The translations under genes and the position numbers were made by a program. From Alcanivorax sp. DP30 (lineage in GTDB: Bacteria; Pseudomonadota; Gammaproteobacteria; Pseudomonadales; Alcanivoracaceae), in contig NZ_WTUY01000004.1 in the NCBI RefSeq assembly GCF_009882945.1, forward strand, positions 673,341 to 737,340: a DNA stretch of 64,000 bases. The letters run 5' to 3'. Below, in pieces: positions 8,617-17,004 of the stretch. The notes under the pieces were generated by a model that was not told the DNA's origin, did not search any database, and was given only the letters and a program-made list of their open reading frames with translations. Each line of letters begins with the position of its first letter. The first letter of the stretch is position 1.

Positions 8617-9210
8617 ATGCGACGTGTACTTACCATGATGATGCTGGGCGCGGCAGTGGCCCTTTCCGGCTGCGCCTCCAAGGTGGATTACGGGGATGCC
8701 CAGGCGCGGGAAACCGTGAATACCGATTTCGGTTCCACCGACCTGCAGATGATCGCCAGCAAGATGGTGGACGATATGCTGGTCTTCCCGCCCATTGTGC
8801 AGCTCACCCAGAACCGTCGTCCGGTGGCGTTTGTAGACAGCATCAAGAACAAGACCACCGAGCACATCGACACCGAATCCATCACCGACACCATCCAGTC
8901 CAAGCTGCTGAACTCCGGCAAGTTCCGTTTCGTGGACATGACCAAGGTAGAAAGCGTGCGTGAGCAGCTGGATTACCAGAGCGAATCCGGCCTGGTGGAC
9001 CCGAATACGGCTGCCCAGATGGGCCGTCAGATTGGTGCCGAATTCATGATGTACGGCAACTTCTCTTCCATCGTTAAACGTGATGGCAGCACCAAGGACG
9101 TGTACTACAAGTTCACCCTGAAACTGATGAATATCCAGACCGGTATCATCGAGTGGGCAAACGAGAAAGAAATCCGCAAGACTCGCAACAAGAGCTTGTT
9201 CGGGTTGTAA
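8617..9210 (+). CDS. lpoB: Penicillin-binding protein activator LpoB
   Basis: LpoB is an outer-membrane lipoprotein that reaches through the peptidoglycan and stimulates the bifunctional synthase PBP1b. The 197-aa protein has a signal peptide with lipobox ALSGC (Cys19) and a short linker. The globular domain follows: VAFVDSIKNKTTEHIDTESIT, then FRFVDMTKVESVREQL, GAEFMMYGNFS and a C-terminal strand-rich part ending at FGL. The linker is much shorter than that of E. coli LpoB, which may mean a thinner periplasm or another way of reaching its partner. An AAGGAG lies ahead of the ATG. It is the third gene of the COG3014-ycfL-lpoB series and most likely shares its transcript. Confidence 0.88.
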   Translation: MRRVLTMMMLGAAVALSGCASKVDYGDAQARETVNTDFGSTDLQMIASKMVDDMLVFPPIVQLTQNRRPVAFVDSIKNKTTEHIDTESITDTIQSKLLNSGKFRFVDMTKVESVREQLDYQSESGLVDPNTAAQMGRQIGAEFMMYGNFSSIVKRDGSTKDVYYKFTLKLMNIQTGIIEWANEKEIRKTRNKSLFGL

Positions 9211-9250
9211 AAAGGCGCGGCACGCAACTGCCTGCACGCAGACGGCCTCT

Positions 9251-9408
9251 GCCGTAGGAGCGTCGCTGGCGGCGCGATTCAAGCCCTGGATCAAAGGCAG
9301 TTCCACCACGGAGGGCACAGAGTAAAAACCGCTTTTTCCCGGTGATCTCTGTGCACTCTGTGGTAAATCATTCTTGGGCTATCGCGCCGCGAGCGACGCT
9401 CCTACGGC
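9251..9408. repeat. Nested inverted repeat, REP-like outer arms
   Basis: The outer arms at 9251-9278 and 9381-9408 are 28 bases long and match as reverse complements with one mismatch; both carry GTAGGAGCGTCGC-type sequence. Inside them a second pair (9305-9322 and 9347-9364, two mismatches) forms an inner stem around a short centre. The element fills the gap between lpoB and the next gene and could fold into a long cruciform or RNA hairpin. It may attenuate transcription into the following gene. Confidence 0.75.
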
Positions 9409-9434
9409 GTGGGTTGGTTTAACAAGGAGGTCAC

Positions 9435-10730
9435 ATGTACAAACGACTTTTCGCCCCGCTCTTCGCAGCGTTAATGCTGCTGTCGTCGCTGGGCCATGCA
9501 CTCACCGAGACCGTGTCGGTAAGTGCCCGTGGCTTCGGTGACACTCCCGAGCAGGCCATGACCAATGCGCTGGTGGCAGCAGTGCGTCAGGGCGGCGGTG
9601 TCACTCTGGCCGTGGATCCCAACTTCCGTACCGACGTGTATGAGTGGGTGATCCAGTCCCAGGGAGATGTCTCCACCTGGATGGGCAAGGAAACCTCTGT
9701 GCCGGAACCGCAGCTGCCTACCCTGGGCAATATAAAGACCTACCAGGTGCAATCGGTAAAGAAAGTGGATGACGGCATGTGGCAGGCGGACGTGCAGGCG
9801 GACATCCTGCGTCCCAAATCCATCGGCCCGGATCGTTCTCATTTGCCTGGTATCGCCATTGCCAGCTTCGACACCCGTGCCAGCAGTTATGACCTGGGTG
9901 ACGTAAAGGTGTCGGCCAGTGAGGTCCAGCGAGACCTGGCAGAGAATCTGTCCATGGCCTTCACCCAGTCCGGTCGCTTCCGGGTGCTGGATCGTGCCTA
10001 CCTGGCCGATGTGGAAAAAGAGCTGGATACCGTCTCGGAAGGCAGCGTGGCGCCGGAAGAAATGGCACGCCTTGGCCAGCGTAAAGGCGCTGACCTGCTT
10101 CTGGTGGGCACCATTGAAGACTTCCAGATTGGTGACAGCGAGCGCGAGTTCTATGGCGCCAAGATGGGCGGCTATGAACCCTATGTGCGGGTGCGCTACC
10201 GCCTGATCGACACCACCACCACGGAAATCCTGTGGAGCGACCTGTACGTGTGGGACAAGTCCGAAGCGGAGATTCGTGAAGTGGCGCGACAGCTCAACAT
10301 CGATGACCGCAACCATCCCGAGCGTCTGGCGGATGTGATGTATCCGGAGATCGCCCGGGCCATCGCCGGCGACGCCACCGACGTGCTCTACCCGGTGCAG
10401 GTGATCAAGGTGGATGGCAATACCGTGTTCCTGACCCAGGGCGAAGGCCGTCTGGAGCAGGACGGCATCATGAAGGTCTACCGCCCTGCGGGTGAGATGA
10501 AAGACCCGGACACCGGCATGACCATCAAGATGGAAGGTGCGGCACTGGCTACCCTGAAAGTGACGGATGTGCGCCCTGACTATGGCGTCGCCATGATCGA
10601 AGGCGATGCCAACACTCCCCTCAAGGTGGGTGATCGCGTGCGCCCGGACAAACAGGCTCGGGCCCAGGCGGCACGACCCGCCGGCCAGGCCGACAGCCCC
10701 GGCTCCTCGGCAGCGCCCATTCAGTGGTAA
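9435..10730 (+). CDS. Periplasmic FlgT/CsgG-like protein
   Basis: The 431-aa protein has a cleavable signal peptide ending near GHALTE and no lipobox. Residues about 22-60 (TVSVSARGFGDTPEQAMTNA) resemble the N-terminal domain of the flagellar assembly protein FlgT. Residues about 135-290 resemble CsgG/HfaB, with GIAIASFDTRASSY, FRVLDRAYLADVEKEL and GADLLLVGTIEDFQ. The last 90 residues, with VDGNTVFLTQGEGRLEQDG and GVAMIEGDANTPLKVGDRVRP, resemble the FlgT C-terminal domain. The combination suggests an envelope assembly factor. Without a lipid anchor it cannot be a classical CsgG pore. AAGGAGG precedes the ATG. It lies downstream of lpoB on the same strand, across a large inverted repeat, and ends at a strong terminator. 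Confidence 0.8.
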   Translation: MYKRLFAPLFAALMLLSSLGHALTETVSVSARGFGDTPEQAMTNALVAAVRQGGGVTLAVDPNFRTDVYEWVIQSQGDVSTWMGKETSVPEPQLPTLGNIKTYQVQSVKKVDDGMWQADVQADILRPKSIGPDRSHLPGIAIASFDTRASSYDLGDVKVSASEVQRDLAENLSMAFTQSGRFRVLDRAYLADVEKELDTVSEGSVAPEEMARLGQRKGADLLLVGTIEDFQIGDSEREFYGAKMGGYEPYVRVRYRLIDTTTTEILWSDLYVWDKSEAEIREVARQLNIDDRNHPERLADVMYPEIARAIAGDATDVLYPVQVIKVDGNTVFLTQGEGRLEQDGIMKVYRPAGEMKDPDTGMTIKMEGAALATLKVTDVRPDYGVAMIEGDANTPLKVGDRVRPDKQARAQAARPAGQADSPGSSAAPIQW

Positions 10731-10732
10731 TC

Positions 10733-10760
10733 AAACAGCCCCGCGAAAGCGGGGCTGTTT
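10733..10760 (+). terminator. Terminator after the FlgT/CsgG-like gene
   Basis: AAACAGCCCCGC (10733-10744) and GCGGGGCTGTTT (10749-10760) form a perfect 12-bp stem with a GAAA tetraloop, three bases after the stop codon. The T-tract is short, but the stem is very stable. Confidence 0.85.
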
Positions 10761-10783
10761 GGTTGGGGCTGGCAAGCCCTCCG

Positions 10784-10877
10784 CAGGAGCACCTCTCGAG
10801 GTGCGAACAGGCCGTTCTGTCTTCCCCAGGGCTGTGCCCGTCCCGGGCCGGTTTCGCACCTCGAGAGGTGCTCCTAC
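10784..10877. repeat. REP pair upstream of the RAYT gene
   Basis: Head-to-head REP arms lie at 10784-10807 and 10853-10877. The arm core GGAGCACCTCTCGAGGTGCGAA is itself palindromic around CTCGAG. The same pair flanks the other end of the transposase gene at 11380-11465, and a variant is at 35989-36163. The bases between the arms are not conserved between copies. Confidence 0.88.
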
Positions 10878-10934
10878 ATAAAAATCAGCGATTGCCTATA
10901 TTTTGGAAAGGCATGTCAGGCCAGGATCCCTGTC

Positions 10935-11367
10935 ATGACCACTATCTATCGCGGTGCGAGACTTCGCCAAGGGCGACATTCAGAAGAAGGGCGCATCTAC
11001 CATGTCACCACCGTAACCAACGGCCGCTATCCGTTTTTTTCTGATCACCGGATGGCTGCCGTGGTGTGCCAGACGCTACAGTGGAGCGACCAGGCTGGAG
11101 CAACCTCGACACTGTGTTATGTGCTCATGCCCGACCATCTACACTGGCTGTTTCAACTCGGAGAGAATCAAACCCTTTCAAAAGTCATGCTGCGAGCCAA
11201 GGGCCGTAGCGGACGGCTTTGCGGTTCGGCCGTTTGGCAAAAGGGTTACCATGATCATGCCCTGCGAAAGGAGGAATCCCTCAGGGACGTGGCGAGGTAC
11301 ATTGTCGCGAATCCAATGCGCGCAGGATTAGTCCGCTCTCCCATACTGGAATGCCATCTGGCTATAG
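10935..11367 (+). pseudogene. REP-associated tyrosine transposase (RAYT), frameshifted
   Basis: The protein matches the Y1 HUH transposases that mobilise REP sequences. It opens with YRGARLRQGRHSEEGRIYHVT, has the HUH pair His68/His70 in MPDHLHWLF, and the likely catalytic Tyr122 in ARYIVANPMRAGLV. After that motif the frame breaks. The usual RAYT ending, here PYWNAIWL, is encoded in the +1 frame at 11341-11364, with a TAG at 11365-11367. The in-frame reading instead runs on through the downstream REP pair to 11747. An out-of-frame deletion of about ten bases between 11320 and 11340 explains this. The catalytic part is intact, so weak activity is possible, but the C-terminal helix is lost. 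It sits alone between two REP pairs. Confidence 0.85.
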
Positions 11368-11379
11368 CGCCATCCCTCC

Positions 11380-11465
11380 GTAGGAGCACCTCTCGAGGTG
11401 CGAACCGACCCTTCTGTCATGGACCCAACCTGGGCCGGTGTTCGCACCTCGAGAGGTGCTCCTAC
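11380..11465. repeat. REP pair downstream of the RAYT gene
   Basis: Arms at 11380-11404 and 11441-11465 are exact reverse complements of one another over 25 bases. They match the upstream pair at 10784-10877 almost completely. The element separates the RAYT gene from the convergent PepSY gene and may also act as a terminator or RNA-stability hairpin for both. Confidence 0.9.
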
Positions 11466-11482
11466 GGTGGTGTAGGGTGCGG

Positions 11483-12736
11483 TTACGTATTCTGTACGGC
11501 GGGGGTGGCAATCGCGCCTTTACGCTTACGACTCGCTACCCTCGCCTTCCGTTTCTTCCACCAGATCACAATGCCGGTAAATGACAGCATGGCCACGGCG
11601 ATGCCCATGATGGAAATAATGATGCGGCCCGGCAGGCCGGCGATGCGGCCGGAATGTAGCGGGAACTGCAGCTGGTTGAACACATCGGCGGCGGTACCGG
11701 TCCAGGGTACTTCGTCACCGATCAATTCACCGTTGTTGCCATCGTAATAGAGGCTTTTCACTTTCATGCCACCGCTGTCGTGGTCTTCACCGGGGTAGTA
11801 AAAGCGTGCACCGTACACCGCAAAGTTGTCACTGTAGAAGCCATCACCAAGGGGTTCAGCCCAGCCGCGGGCATGGGCTTCCTGGCGGGCCTTGGCAAAG
11901 AGTTCGTTCCAGCCCAGTTGTGGTTCCACCGGATCATGCAATGCCGTGGGGGTGCGGGTTTCAAACGGACCCGGGGTGGTTTCCGACACCGTGGACATGA
12001 TCGGGTAGAACACTTCCCGGTACAGGTTCAGGGAAAACGAGGTAAAGGCCAGTATCAACAACAGGCCGAATACCCACAGGCCCACGGCCCGATGCAGGTC
12101 GAAATTCAGTTTGTAGGCGCCGGCACCCTGACGGATTTTCCATGCCGGTTTCCAGCGTTGCCACCAGCTTTTGCCGCTGGCGGTGCGTCGCTTGCGTGGC
12201 AGGGTCAGCACCATGGCGATAAAGGTATCGAACAGCCACACCAGGGCCGCGATGCCCATGAGCCAGACGCCCCAGCGATCCGTGCCTTTCCACTCTGGCA
12301 GATGCAGTGAAAAATGCAGCTTGTAGAGAAATGACATGAGGTGCTCAGGGTGCAGGGAGATCTGCCCCCACAGGCGCTTGCCGACAATCTCGCCAGTCAC
12401 CGGATCCACGAACACATGGTCGTAGTCCAGCTCGTAGCGCCGCCCAGTGTCCGGGTTTTCTTTGGCATCCACCCAGATTTCCACGTTATGGCCCGGCTCG
12501 GCTTGCAGCGGGAAGAAGCTGGCCCGTACTCGCGGATCCGCGGCCTCAACCTGTGCCACCAGGTCCATGACGGGTAACGTCTGGCCCTGACTCTGGTTTT
12601 CGAACAGGTGGGGGTTCAGCCATTCGTCCAGCTCATGATCCCAGGAAATAATCGCTCCGGTGAGGCCGGCAATGATCAGGAAGACGGCGATAAACAGACC
12701 GAACCAGCGGTGGAGGACGACAAGCAGGGGGCGCAT
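11483..12736 (-). CDS. PepSY-associated transmembrane protein
   Basis: This 417-aa inner-membrane protein belongs to the PepSY_TM family, which is often tied to siderophore-iron reduction and uptake. The first membrane segment carries HRWFGLFIAVFLIIAGLTGA followed by SWDHELDEWLNP, the family hallmark. Further segments lie near residues 145-165, 195-220 and 375-395, with two periplasmic PepSY regions between them (one around PVTGEIVGKRLWGQISLHPEHL). The C terminus is Arg/Lys-rich and cytoplasmic. A sequence resembling a Fur box lies about 50 bases ahead of the ATG, which fits iron-repressed expression. No TonB receptor or reductase partner is adjacent, so its exact job stays open. Confidence 0.85.
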   Translation of the reverse strand: MRPLLVVLHRWFGLFIAVFLIIAGLTGAIISWDHELDEWLNPHLFENQSQGQTLPVMDLVAQVEAADPRVRASFFPLQAEPGHNVEIWVDAKENPDTGRRYELDYDHVFVDPVTGEIVGKRLWGQISLHPEHLMSFLYKLHFSLHLPEWKGTDRWGVWLMGIAALVWLFDTFIAMVLTLPRKRRTASGKSWWQRWKPAWKIRQGAGAYKLNFDLHRAVGLWVFGLLLILAFTSFSLNLYREVFYPIMSTVSETTPGPFETRTPTALHDPVEPQLGWNELFAKARQEAHARGWAEPLGDGFYSDNFAVYGARFYYPGEDHDSGGMKVKSLYYDGNNGELIGDEVPWTGTAADVFNQLQFPLHSGRIAGLPGRIIISIMGIAVAMLSFTGIVIWWKKRKARVASRKRKGAIATPAVQNT

Positions 12737-12782
12737 TTCACAGGCTCCGGATGAGAAAACCCGGCCACACTACCATGAATGC

Positions 12783-12801
12783 AAATCGTTATCATTAATA
12801 T
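12783..12801 (-). promoter_or_regulatory. Possible Fur box upstream of the PepSY gene
   Basis: Read on the minus strand, ATTAATGATAACGATTTGC resembles the Fur operator, made of NATWAT-type units. It lies 47-65 bases before the PepSY start codon and overlaps the last codons of the HPP gene. The fit to consensus is partial, but the PepSY family makes iron control plausible. Confidence 0.55.
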
Positions 12802-13406
12802 ATGGGTGGGCTTTGCTTGCCCGGGCGCCATAACGGATAGGGAATTCCGGCCAGACGATTTATCAGGAAGGCCTGGCACACCAACAGGGCCACGGCACTG
12901 ATCAGCACGGGCATCTGCTGGAGTTCGTGCATCAATCCCAATGAGACGATCAGTGCAGTGGCCCCGGCCGGGGGATGGGCAACCCGGAACAGGATCATCA
13001 GGCTGCTGGTGAGCCCCAGGGATAGTCCGGCGGCGGCCACCCGTGACCATTCCACCCCGGTGAGAAAGGCCGCGGGCGCGTCGTGAAGTCCAAACAACCA
13101 TAGCGACGTCCAGCCGCACAGGGCTCCGATCACGTGAGCGGAAATGACATTGCGCGGACAGGCTGCCTCTGCCAGGGGAACATGGAACAGCAGAAAGGCG
13201 GTGGCACCCAGAGACGGGAAGATAAAGGCCTGTTGAGTCACCAGCGCGACCATGGCGATGAGGGCAATGCTCAGCCCGCCGTTCACCAGGTTGAATGCCG
13301 CCAGCACCAGGCGTGGATTGAAGCGCTGGCTCATCACTTCAAGGTGCAGTTGACGTAGCACTCCGGATACCAGCCGCTGTCGTACCTGATCGCTTTGTTC
13401 ACTCAT
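12795..13406 (-). CDS. HPP family membrane protein
   Basis: The 203-aa protein has about five to six membrane segments from residue 30 onward. It carries the HPP family signatures: FPSLGATAFLLFHVPLAEAA followed by PRNVISAHVIGALCGW, and later RVAHPPAGATALIV, which contains the name-giving His-Pro-Pro. Plant and cyanobacterial HPP proteins have been linked to nitrite transport in plastids. The bacterial role is not settled. I chose the ATG at 13406, since the longer reading would need a TTG. It lies upstream of the PepSY gene on the same strand with a 58-base gap that contains a likely separate promoter. Confidence 0.85.
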   Translation of the reverse strand: MSEQSDQVRQRLVSGVLRQLHLEVMSQRFNPRLVLAAFNLVNGGLSIALIAMVALVTQQAFIFPSLGATAFLLFHVPLAEAACPRNVISAHVIGALCGWTSLWLFGLHDAPAAFLTGVEWSRVAAAGLSLGLTSSLMILFRVAHPPAGATALIVSLGLMHELQQMPVLISAVALLVCQAFLINRLAGIPYPLWRPGKQSPPIY

Positions 13407-13602
13407 GCGTGCACTGATAGTGGGCAAAAAAGAGCGCGCATGGTAAGGCTTTCAAAGTGGCTGGGCAATTATTGTGCAGACATGCGCCCCTTGATGGTGC
13501 GTTACTCGGCATTGAAAAAGGGTGGCGGCTTCAGGAAGCCAACATGCTTGCCCCTTTGAGGTGAAATTCCGCTAGCATCGGCCCATCAACAAGGAGAGAA
13601 AT

Positions 13603-15357
13603 GTGGACGGATTTTTTGCGCAGGCGCTGGCCTTGCTGGGCGCCACCCTGATCCTGTTGCCTCTGTTTCAAAAACTGGGGCTGGGCAGCATTTTGGGTTA
13701 CCTCGCGGCGGGGATTGCAGTGGGGCCGCTGGGGCTAGCGTTGATCAGTGACGGCACCGATGTGCTGCACTTTGCGGAACTGGGCGTGGTGCTGATGCTG
13801 TTTCTGGTGGGCCTGGAATTGGCGCCGCAACATCTGTGGGCGCAGCGCCGCAGTCTGGTGGGGCTGGGTGCTACCCAGATGGTTGCCAGTGCCCTGCTGC
13901 TGACGGGGGCGTTTCTGCTGCTGGGGTTCGAAACCCAGGTCAGTCTGGCGATAGGGGTCATCCTGGCCCTGTCCTCCACGGCGTTCGTTATCCAGATGCT
14001 GGTGGAAACCAATCAGCTTGGCACGCCCCATGGCCGGTCGGCCTTTTCCATCCTGCTGTTCCAGGACCTGGCAGTGATTCCGATCCTGCTGCTGTTGCCG
14101 GTGTTGGCAGGGGGCGGCGCTGGCGAAGACGGGCCGCAATTGCTGGCGGGTCTGGCTGCCCTGGTGGGGATGGTGCTGGCAGGGCGTTATCTGCTTAACC
14201 CCTGGTTGGGCTGGCTGGCCAAGCTGCGTAACCGGGAATTGATGAGCGCCAGTGCCCTGATGCTGGTGCTTGGTGCGGCCGGGCTGATGGAGCATCTGGG
14301 TTTATCCATGGGCCTGGGTGCCTTTGTAGCCGGTGTGCTGCTGGCGAATTCTCCGTATCGGGAACAACTGGAAACCGATATCCAGCCTTTCAAGGGACTG
14401 CTGCTGGGGCTGTTTTTCCTGGCGATTGGCATGACCATGGATCTGCGTTTGCTAAGGGATTTTCCGGGTGAGATTGCGCTCTATTTAGGGGTGTTGCTGG
14501 CCGCCAAGGCGCTGGTGCTGATGGTCATTGCCCGGATTCGCAAGGCAGACTGGCGCGGCACCATGATGTTCGGCATGTTGCTGAGTCAGGGGGGCGAGTT
14601 TGCCTTTGTGCTCTTGACCCAGGCCGTGACCCTGAATCTGCTGGACACGACGCTGGCGGGGCAGCTCAACCTGGTGGTGGCCCTGTCCATGGGTTGTACC
14701 CCGTTGTTGATGAAAGCGGTGGCGACGCTGTGGCCGGAAGCGGACCGTGCAGAGCGCCATGACATGGAAGACGAAACCATGCCCAGCCACCATCCCCGTG
14801 TGGTGATTGCCGGACTGGGGCGCTTTGGCCAGATCACGGCACGGATTCTGGTGGGTCGTCAGATTCCCTTCACCGCCCTGGATTCCGATCCGGATGAGAT
14901 CGACATGCTGCGTCGCTTTGGCAATGAAGTGTACTTTGGTGATGTGACCCGTCTGGATCTGTTGCGCAATGCCGGGCTGGAACATGCCCGGGTGCTGGTG
15001 GTGGCGGTGGATGATGCCGAGGCGGCATTAAAGACGGTGGAACTGGTGCGTGATCACTTTCCCCAGGTGGCCATCATTGCCCGGGCGCGGGATCGCTTCC
15101 ATGCGTTTCAGTTGCGAGCGTTGGGGGTAAAGATGGTGATTCGGGAAACCTTTGAATCGGCGCTACTCAGTGCTCGCCTTACCCTCACCGAACTGGGGGT
15201 GCCCGAGTCCACCGCTATCGACCTGGTGCGCAGCTTCCGGGAACTGGATGAGCGCATGCTGGAAGAACAGGTGGAACACCGCGATGATCGGGAAAAACTG
15301 TTGGAAGCCAATGCCCGGGGGCGGGCGGAGCTGAGCTCACTGCTCAATCAGGAGTAG
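13603..15357 (+). CDS. CPA2-type cation/proton antiporter with RCK domain (Kef-like)
   Basis: This 584-aa protein has about 12 membrane helices in residues 1-380, followed by a cytoplasmic nucleotide-binding RCK domain from about residue 400 (VVIAGLGRFGQITARIL). This is the layout of KefB/KefC and related K+/H+ antiporters. The membrane part carries the family motifs GYLAAGIAVGP and FLVGLELAP, and FQDLAVIPILL. Such proteins export potassium in exchange for protons, in KefB/C to acidify the cell during electrophile stress. No KefF/KefG ancillary gene is adjacent. The start is GTG at 13603 behind AAGGAGAG; the ATG two bases earlier is out of frame. The C-terminal tail is highly charged and helical. 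Confidence 0.9.
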   Translation: MDGFFAQALALLGATLILLPLFQKLGLGSILGYLAAGIAVGPLGLALISDGTDVLHFAELGVVLMLFLVGLELAPQHLWAQRRSLVGLGATQMVASALLLTGAFLLLGFETQVSLAIGVILALSSTAFVIQMLVETNQLGTPHGRSAFSILLFQDLAVIPILLLLPVLAGGGAGEDGPQLLAGLAALVGMVLAGRYLLNPWLGWLAKLRNRELMSASALMLVLGAAGLMEHLGLSMGLGAFVAGVLLANSPYREQLETDIQPFKGLLLGLFFLAIGMTMDLRLLRDFPGEIALYLGVLLAAKALVLMVIARIRKADWRGTMMFGMLLSQGGEFAFVLLTQAVTLNLLDTTLAGQLNLVVALSMGCTPLLMKAVATLWPEADRAERHDMEDETMPSHHPRVVIAGLGRFGQITARILVGRQIPFTALDSDPDEIDMLRRFGNEVYFGDVTRLDLLRNAGLEHARVLVVAVDDAEAALKTVELVRDHFPQVAIIARARDRFHAFQLRALGVKMVIRETFESALLSARLTLTELGVPESTAIDLVRSFRELDERMLEEQVEHRDDREKLLEANARGRAELSSLLNQE

Positions 15358-15417
15358 CCAGCCTCAGGCAGGAGGGGGAGCTTGCGGGCACAGCACCTGG
15401 CTGGCCCGCAGCGGGGC

Positions 15418-15837
15418 TTAAAGCTTGAGCTTCTTCAGCCCACGGCGGATCCCCTGATCCAGCGCGGCTTTAACGATCGGCCCGACCAGTGGCAGTTTGC
15501 CTTCGAATTCGATGGTGTAGTGAAGCATGCTGCCGCCGTTGCCGGTTTCGGAGAAGTGCATCACCCCCTGGTGGTTCTTCAATGGGCTGCCTTTGCTGAT
15601 GGTGTAGCGGATCAGCTTGTTCTGCTCCACTTCGGTGACAGTCTCATGGAAGGCGGGGGCCAGTGGCAGTTTCATCCAGCGGGTGGAGCCCACACCGTTG
15701 ACGCTGTCGCTGCCATCCTTGATGCGCTTGATCTTGGCCGGGACAAAGATCCGCTCCAGATTGTGGTGGTCACTGAGAAAGTCGAACAGCTTGTCCACGG
15801 AAAAAGGAAAAGTCTGGATAATTTCAATGCGTTGCAT
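15418..15837 (-). CDS. SRPBCC family protein
   Basis: The 139-aa protein shows the helix-grip fold of the SRPBCC (START/polyketide cyclase-like) superfamily. It has an N-terminal strand, the segment FPFSVDKLFDFLSDHHNLERI, and a long C-terminal helix ending in the basic stretch GIRRGLKKLKL. Proteins like this bind hydrophobic ligands in a deep pocket, and the substrate is unknown. There is no signal peptide, so it should be cytoplasmic. The ATG at 15837 has AGGAG at good distance. The gene is separated from the nitronate monooxygenase by about 100 bases and is convergent with the antiporter gene. Confidence 0.82.
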   Translation of the reverse strand: MQRIEIIQTFPFSVDKLFDFLSDHHNLERIFVPAKIKRIKDGSDSVNGVGSTRWMKLPLAPAFHETVTEVEQNKLIRYTISKGSPLKNHQGVMHFSETGNGGSMLHYTIEFEGKLPLVGPIVKAALDQGIRRGLKKLKL

Positions 15838-15934
15838 ATTCGCTCCTGGGGCACCCGGTTACTGGGGAATGGCCACGGAAAAGTGGCAAGTAAACAAGGT
15901 GTCGATTCTGCCGCAACTGAGCCCGCTCACCAAG

Positions 15935-16984
15935 TTAGTTTGAGCCAGAGCAGCCCTCTGCCAGCCAGTGGGTAATGTCCGCTGCCGGTGCGTTCCGGCA
16001 GGCAGTGGCAAATTGCCCTGCCCACAACGGTGAGAAATCAGCGCTGCCCATGGCTTCGGCAGCCGCCCTGAGTGGCCCATTCGCGTTTCCTGCAAGGGGG
16101 AACTCGGGGGCCTGCACGGGAAAGCAGCCCAACTCTTCCATGAGGCGATTCACCATGCCCCGGGCCGGCCGCCCGGAAAAAACGGTGGTGAGCGCGGTAT
16201 GGCGTGCCCGGGGGCTGGCCAGCCACTCACGGTGAAGGGCGCGCGTGGTGGCTTCAGGCGCAAGCAGGTAGGCCGTGCCGATCTGTACCGCAGTGGCACC
16301 CAGTGTCAGAGCAGCGTGTACCCCGGCTGGGGTGGCAATGCCGCCCGCCGCGATCACCGGCACCGTCACCGCCTCGACAATCTGCGGCAGCAGGCTGAGC
16401 GTACCCTGTTGCAGCGTCAGATCGTCACTGAGGAAATGCCCACGGTGGCCGCCCGCTTCCAGGCCCTGTGCAATCACGGCATCAATGCCCTGTTGCTGAA
16501 GCCAGCGTGCCTCGTCGACGGTGGTGGCGCTGGACAGGATTCTGGCACCGGTGGCCCTGACCCGATCCAGCAACGCGGTGGCGGGCAGGCCATAGTGGAA
16601 ACTGACCACCGCGGGGCGAAACTGCTCGATAACGCTGGCACAGTCTTCGTCGAAGGGCTTGCGTGAGGGGCCCGTGGGGATCGCGGCAGGGTCGGCACCC
16701 ACTTCCCGATAGTAAGGTGCCAGAAGCTCCGCCCACTCCCGTTCTCTGTGGGGGGCAGCAGCCGGTGTCGTGTGACAGAAAAAGTTGACGTTGTAAGGCC
16801 GGGCCGTTGCCTGTTGCAGCTGGTCAAGCTGCTCGGCCAGCTGCGCCGGAGCCAGCATCCCGGCAGGGAGTGAGCCGAGCGCCCCGGCCTCACAGACGGC
16901 GGCGGCAAGCCGCCAGTCCTGTACGCCTGCCATGGGCGCCTGGATCAAGGGCAAACGGCTGATAAAGGGCTTGGTCATGGGCAT
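15935..16984 (-). CDS. Nitronate monooxygenase family flavoprotein
   Basis: The 349-aa protein has the FMN-binding TIM barrel of nitronate monooxygenases (formerly 2-nitropropane dioxygenase). It starts with PLIQAPMAGVQDWRLAAAV and contains the family motif GLEAGGHRGHF, with the conserved histidine near the flavin. The phosphate-binding loops are PVIAAGGIATPAGV and GATAVQIGTAYL. These enzymes oxidise alkyl nitronates, such as the natural toxin propionate-3-nitronate, to carbonyl compounds. Many members have other or unknown substrates. It lies 20 bases downstream of the paiB-like gene, both on the minus strand, so the two may share a transcript. Confidence 0.88.
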   Translation of the reverse strand: MPMTKPFISRLPLIQAPMAGVQDWRLAAAVCEAGALGSLPAGMLAPAQLAEQLDQLQQATARPYNVNFFCHTTPAAAPHREREWAELLAPYYREVGADPAAIPTGPSRKPFDEDCASVIEQFRPAVVSFHYGLPATALLDRVRATGARILSSATTVDEARWLQQQGIDAVIAQGLEAGGHRGHFLSDDLTLQQGTLSLLPQIVEAVTVPVIAAGGIATPAGVHAALTLGATAVQIGTAYLLAPEATTRALHREWLASPRARHTALTTVFSGRPARGMVNRLMEELGCFPVQAPEFPLAGNANGPLRAAAEAMGSADFSPLWAGQFATACRNAPAADITHWLAEGCSGSN

Positions 16985-17004
16985 GCTCTGCCAGGCGGTT
17001 GGGA

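Noticed and set aside
10935-11747. A 270-residue reading of the RAYT gene
   Set aside because: The last 130 residues come from the REP pair and from antisense of the PepSY gene. The family's ending is in the next frame and stops at 11367.
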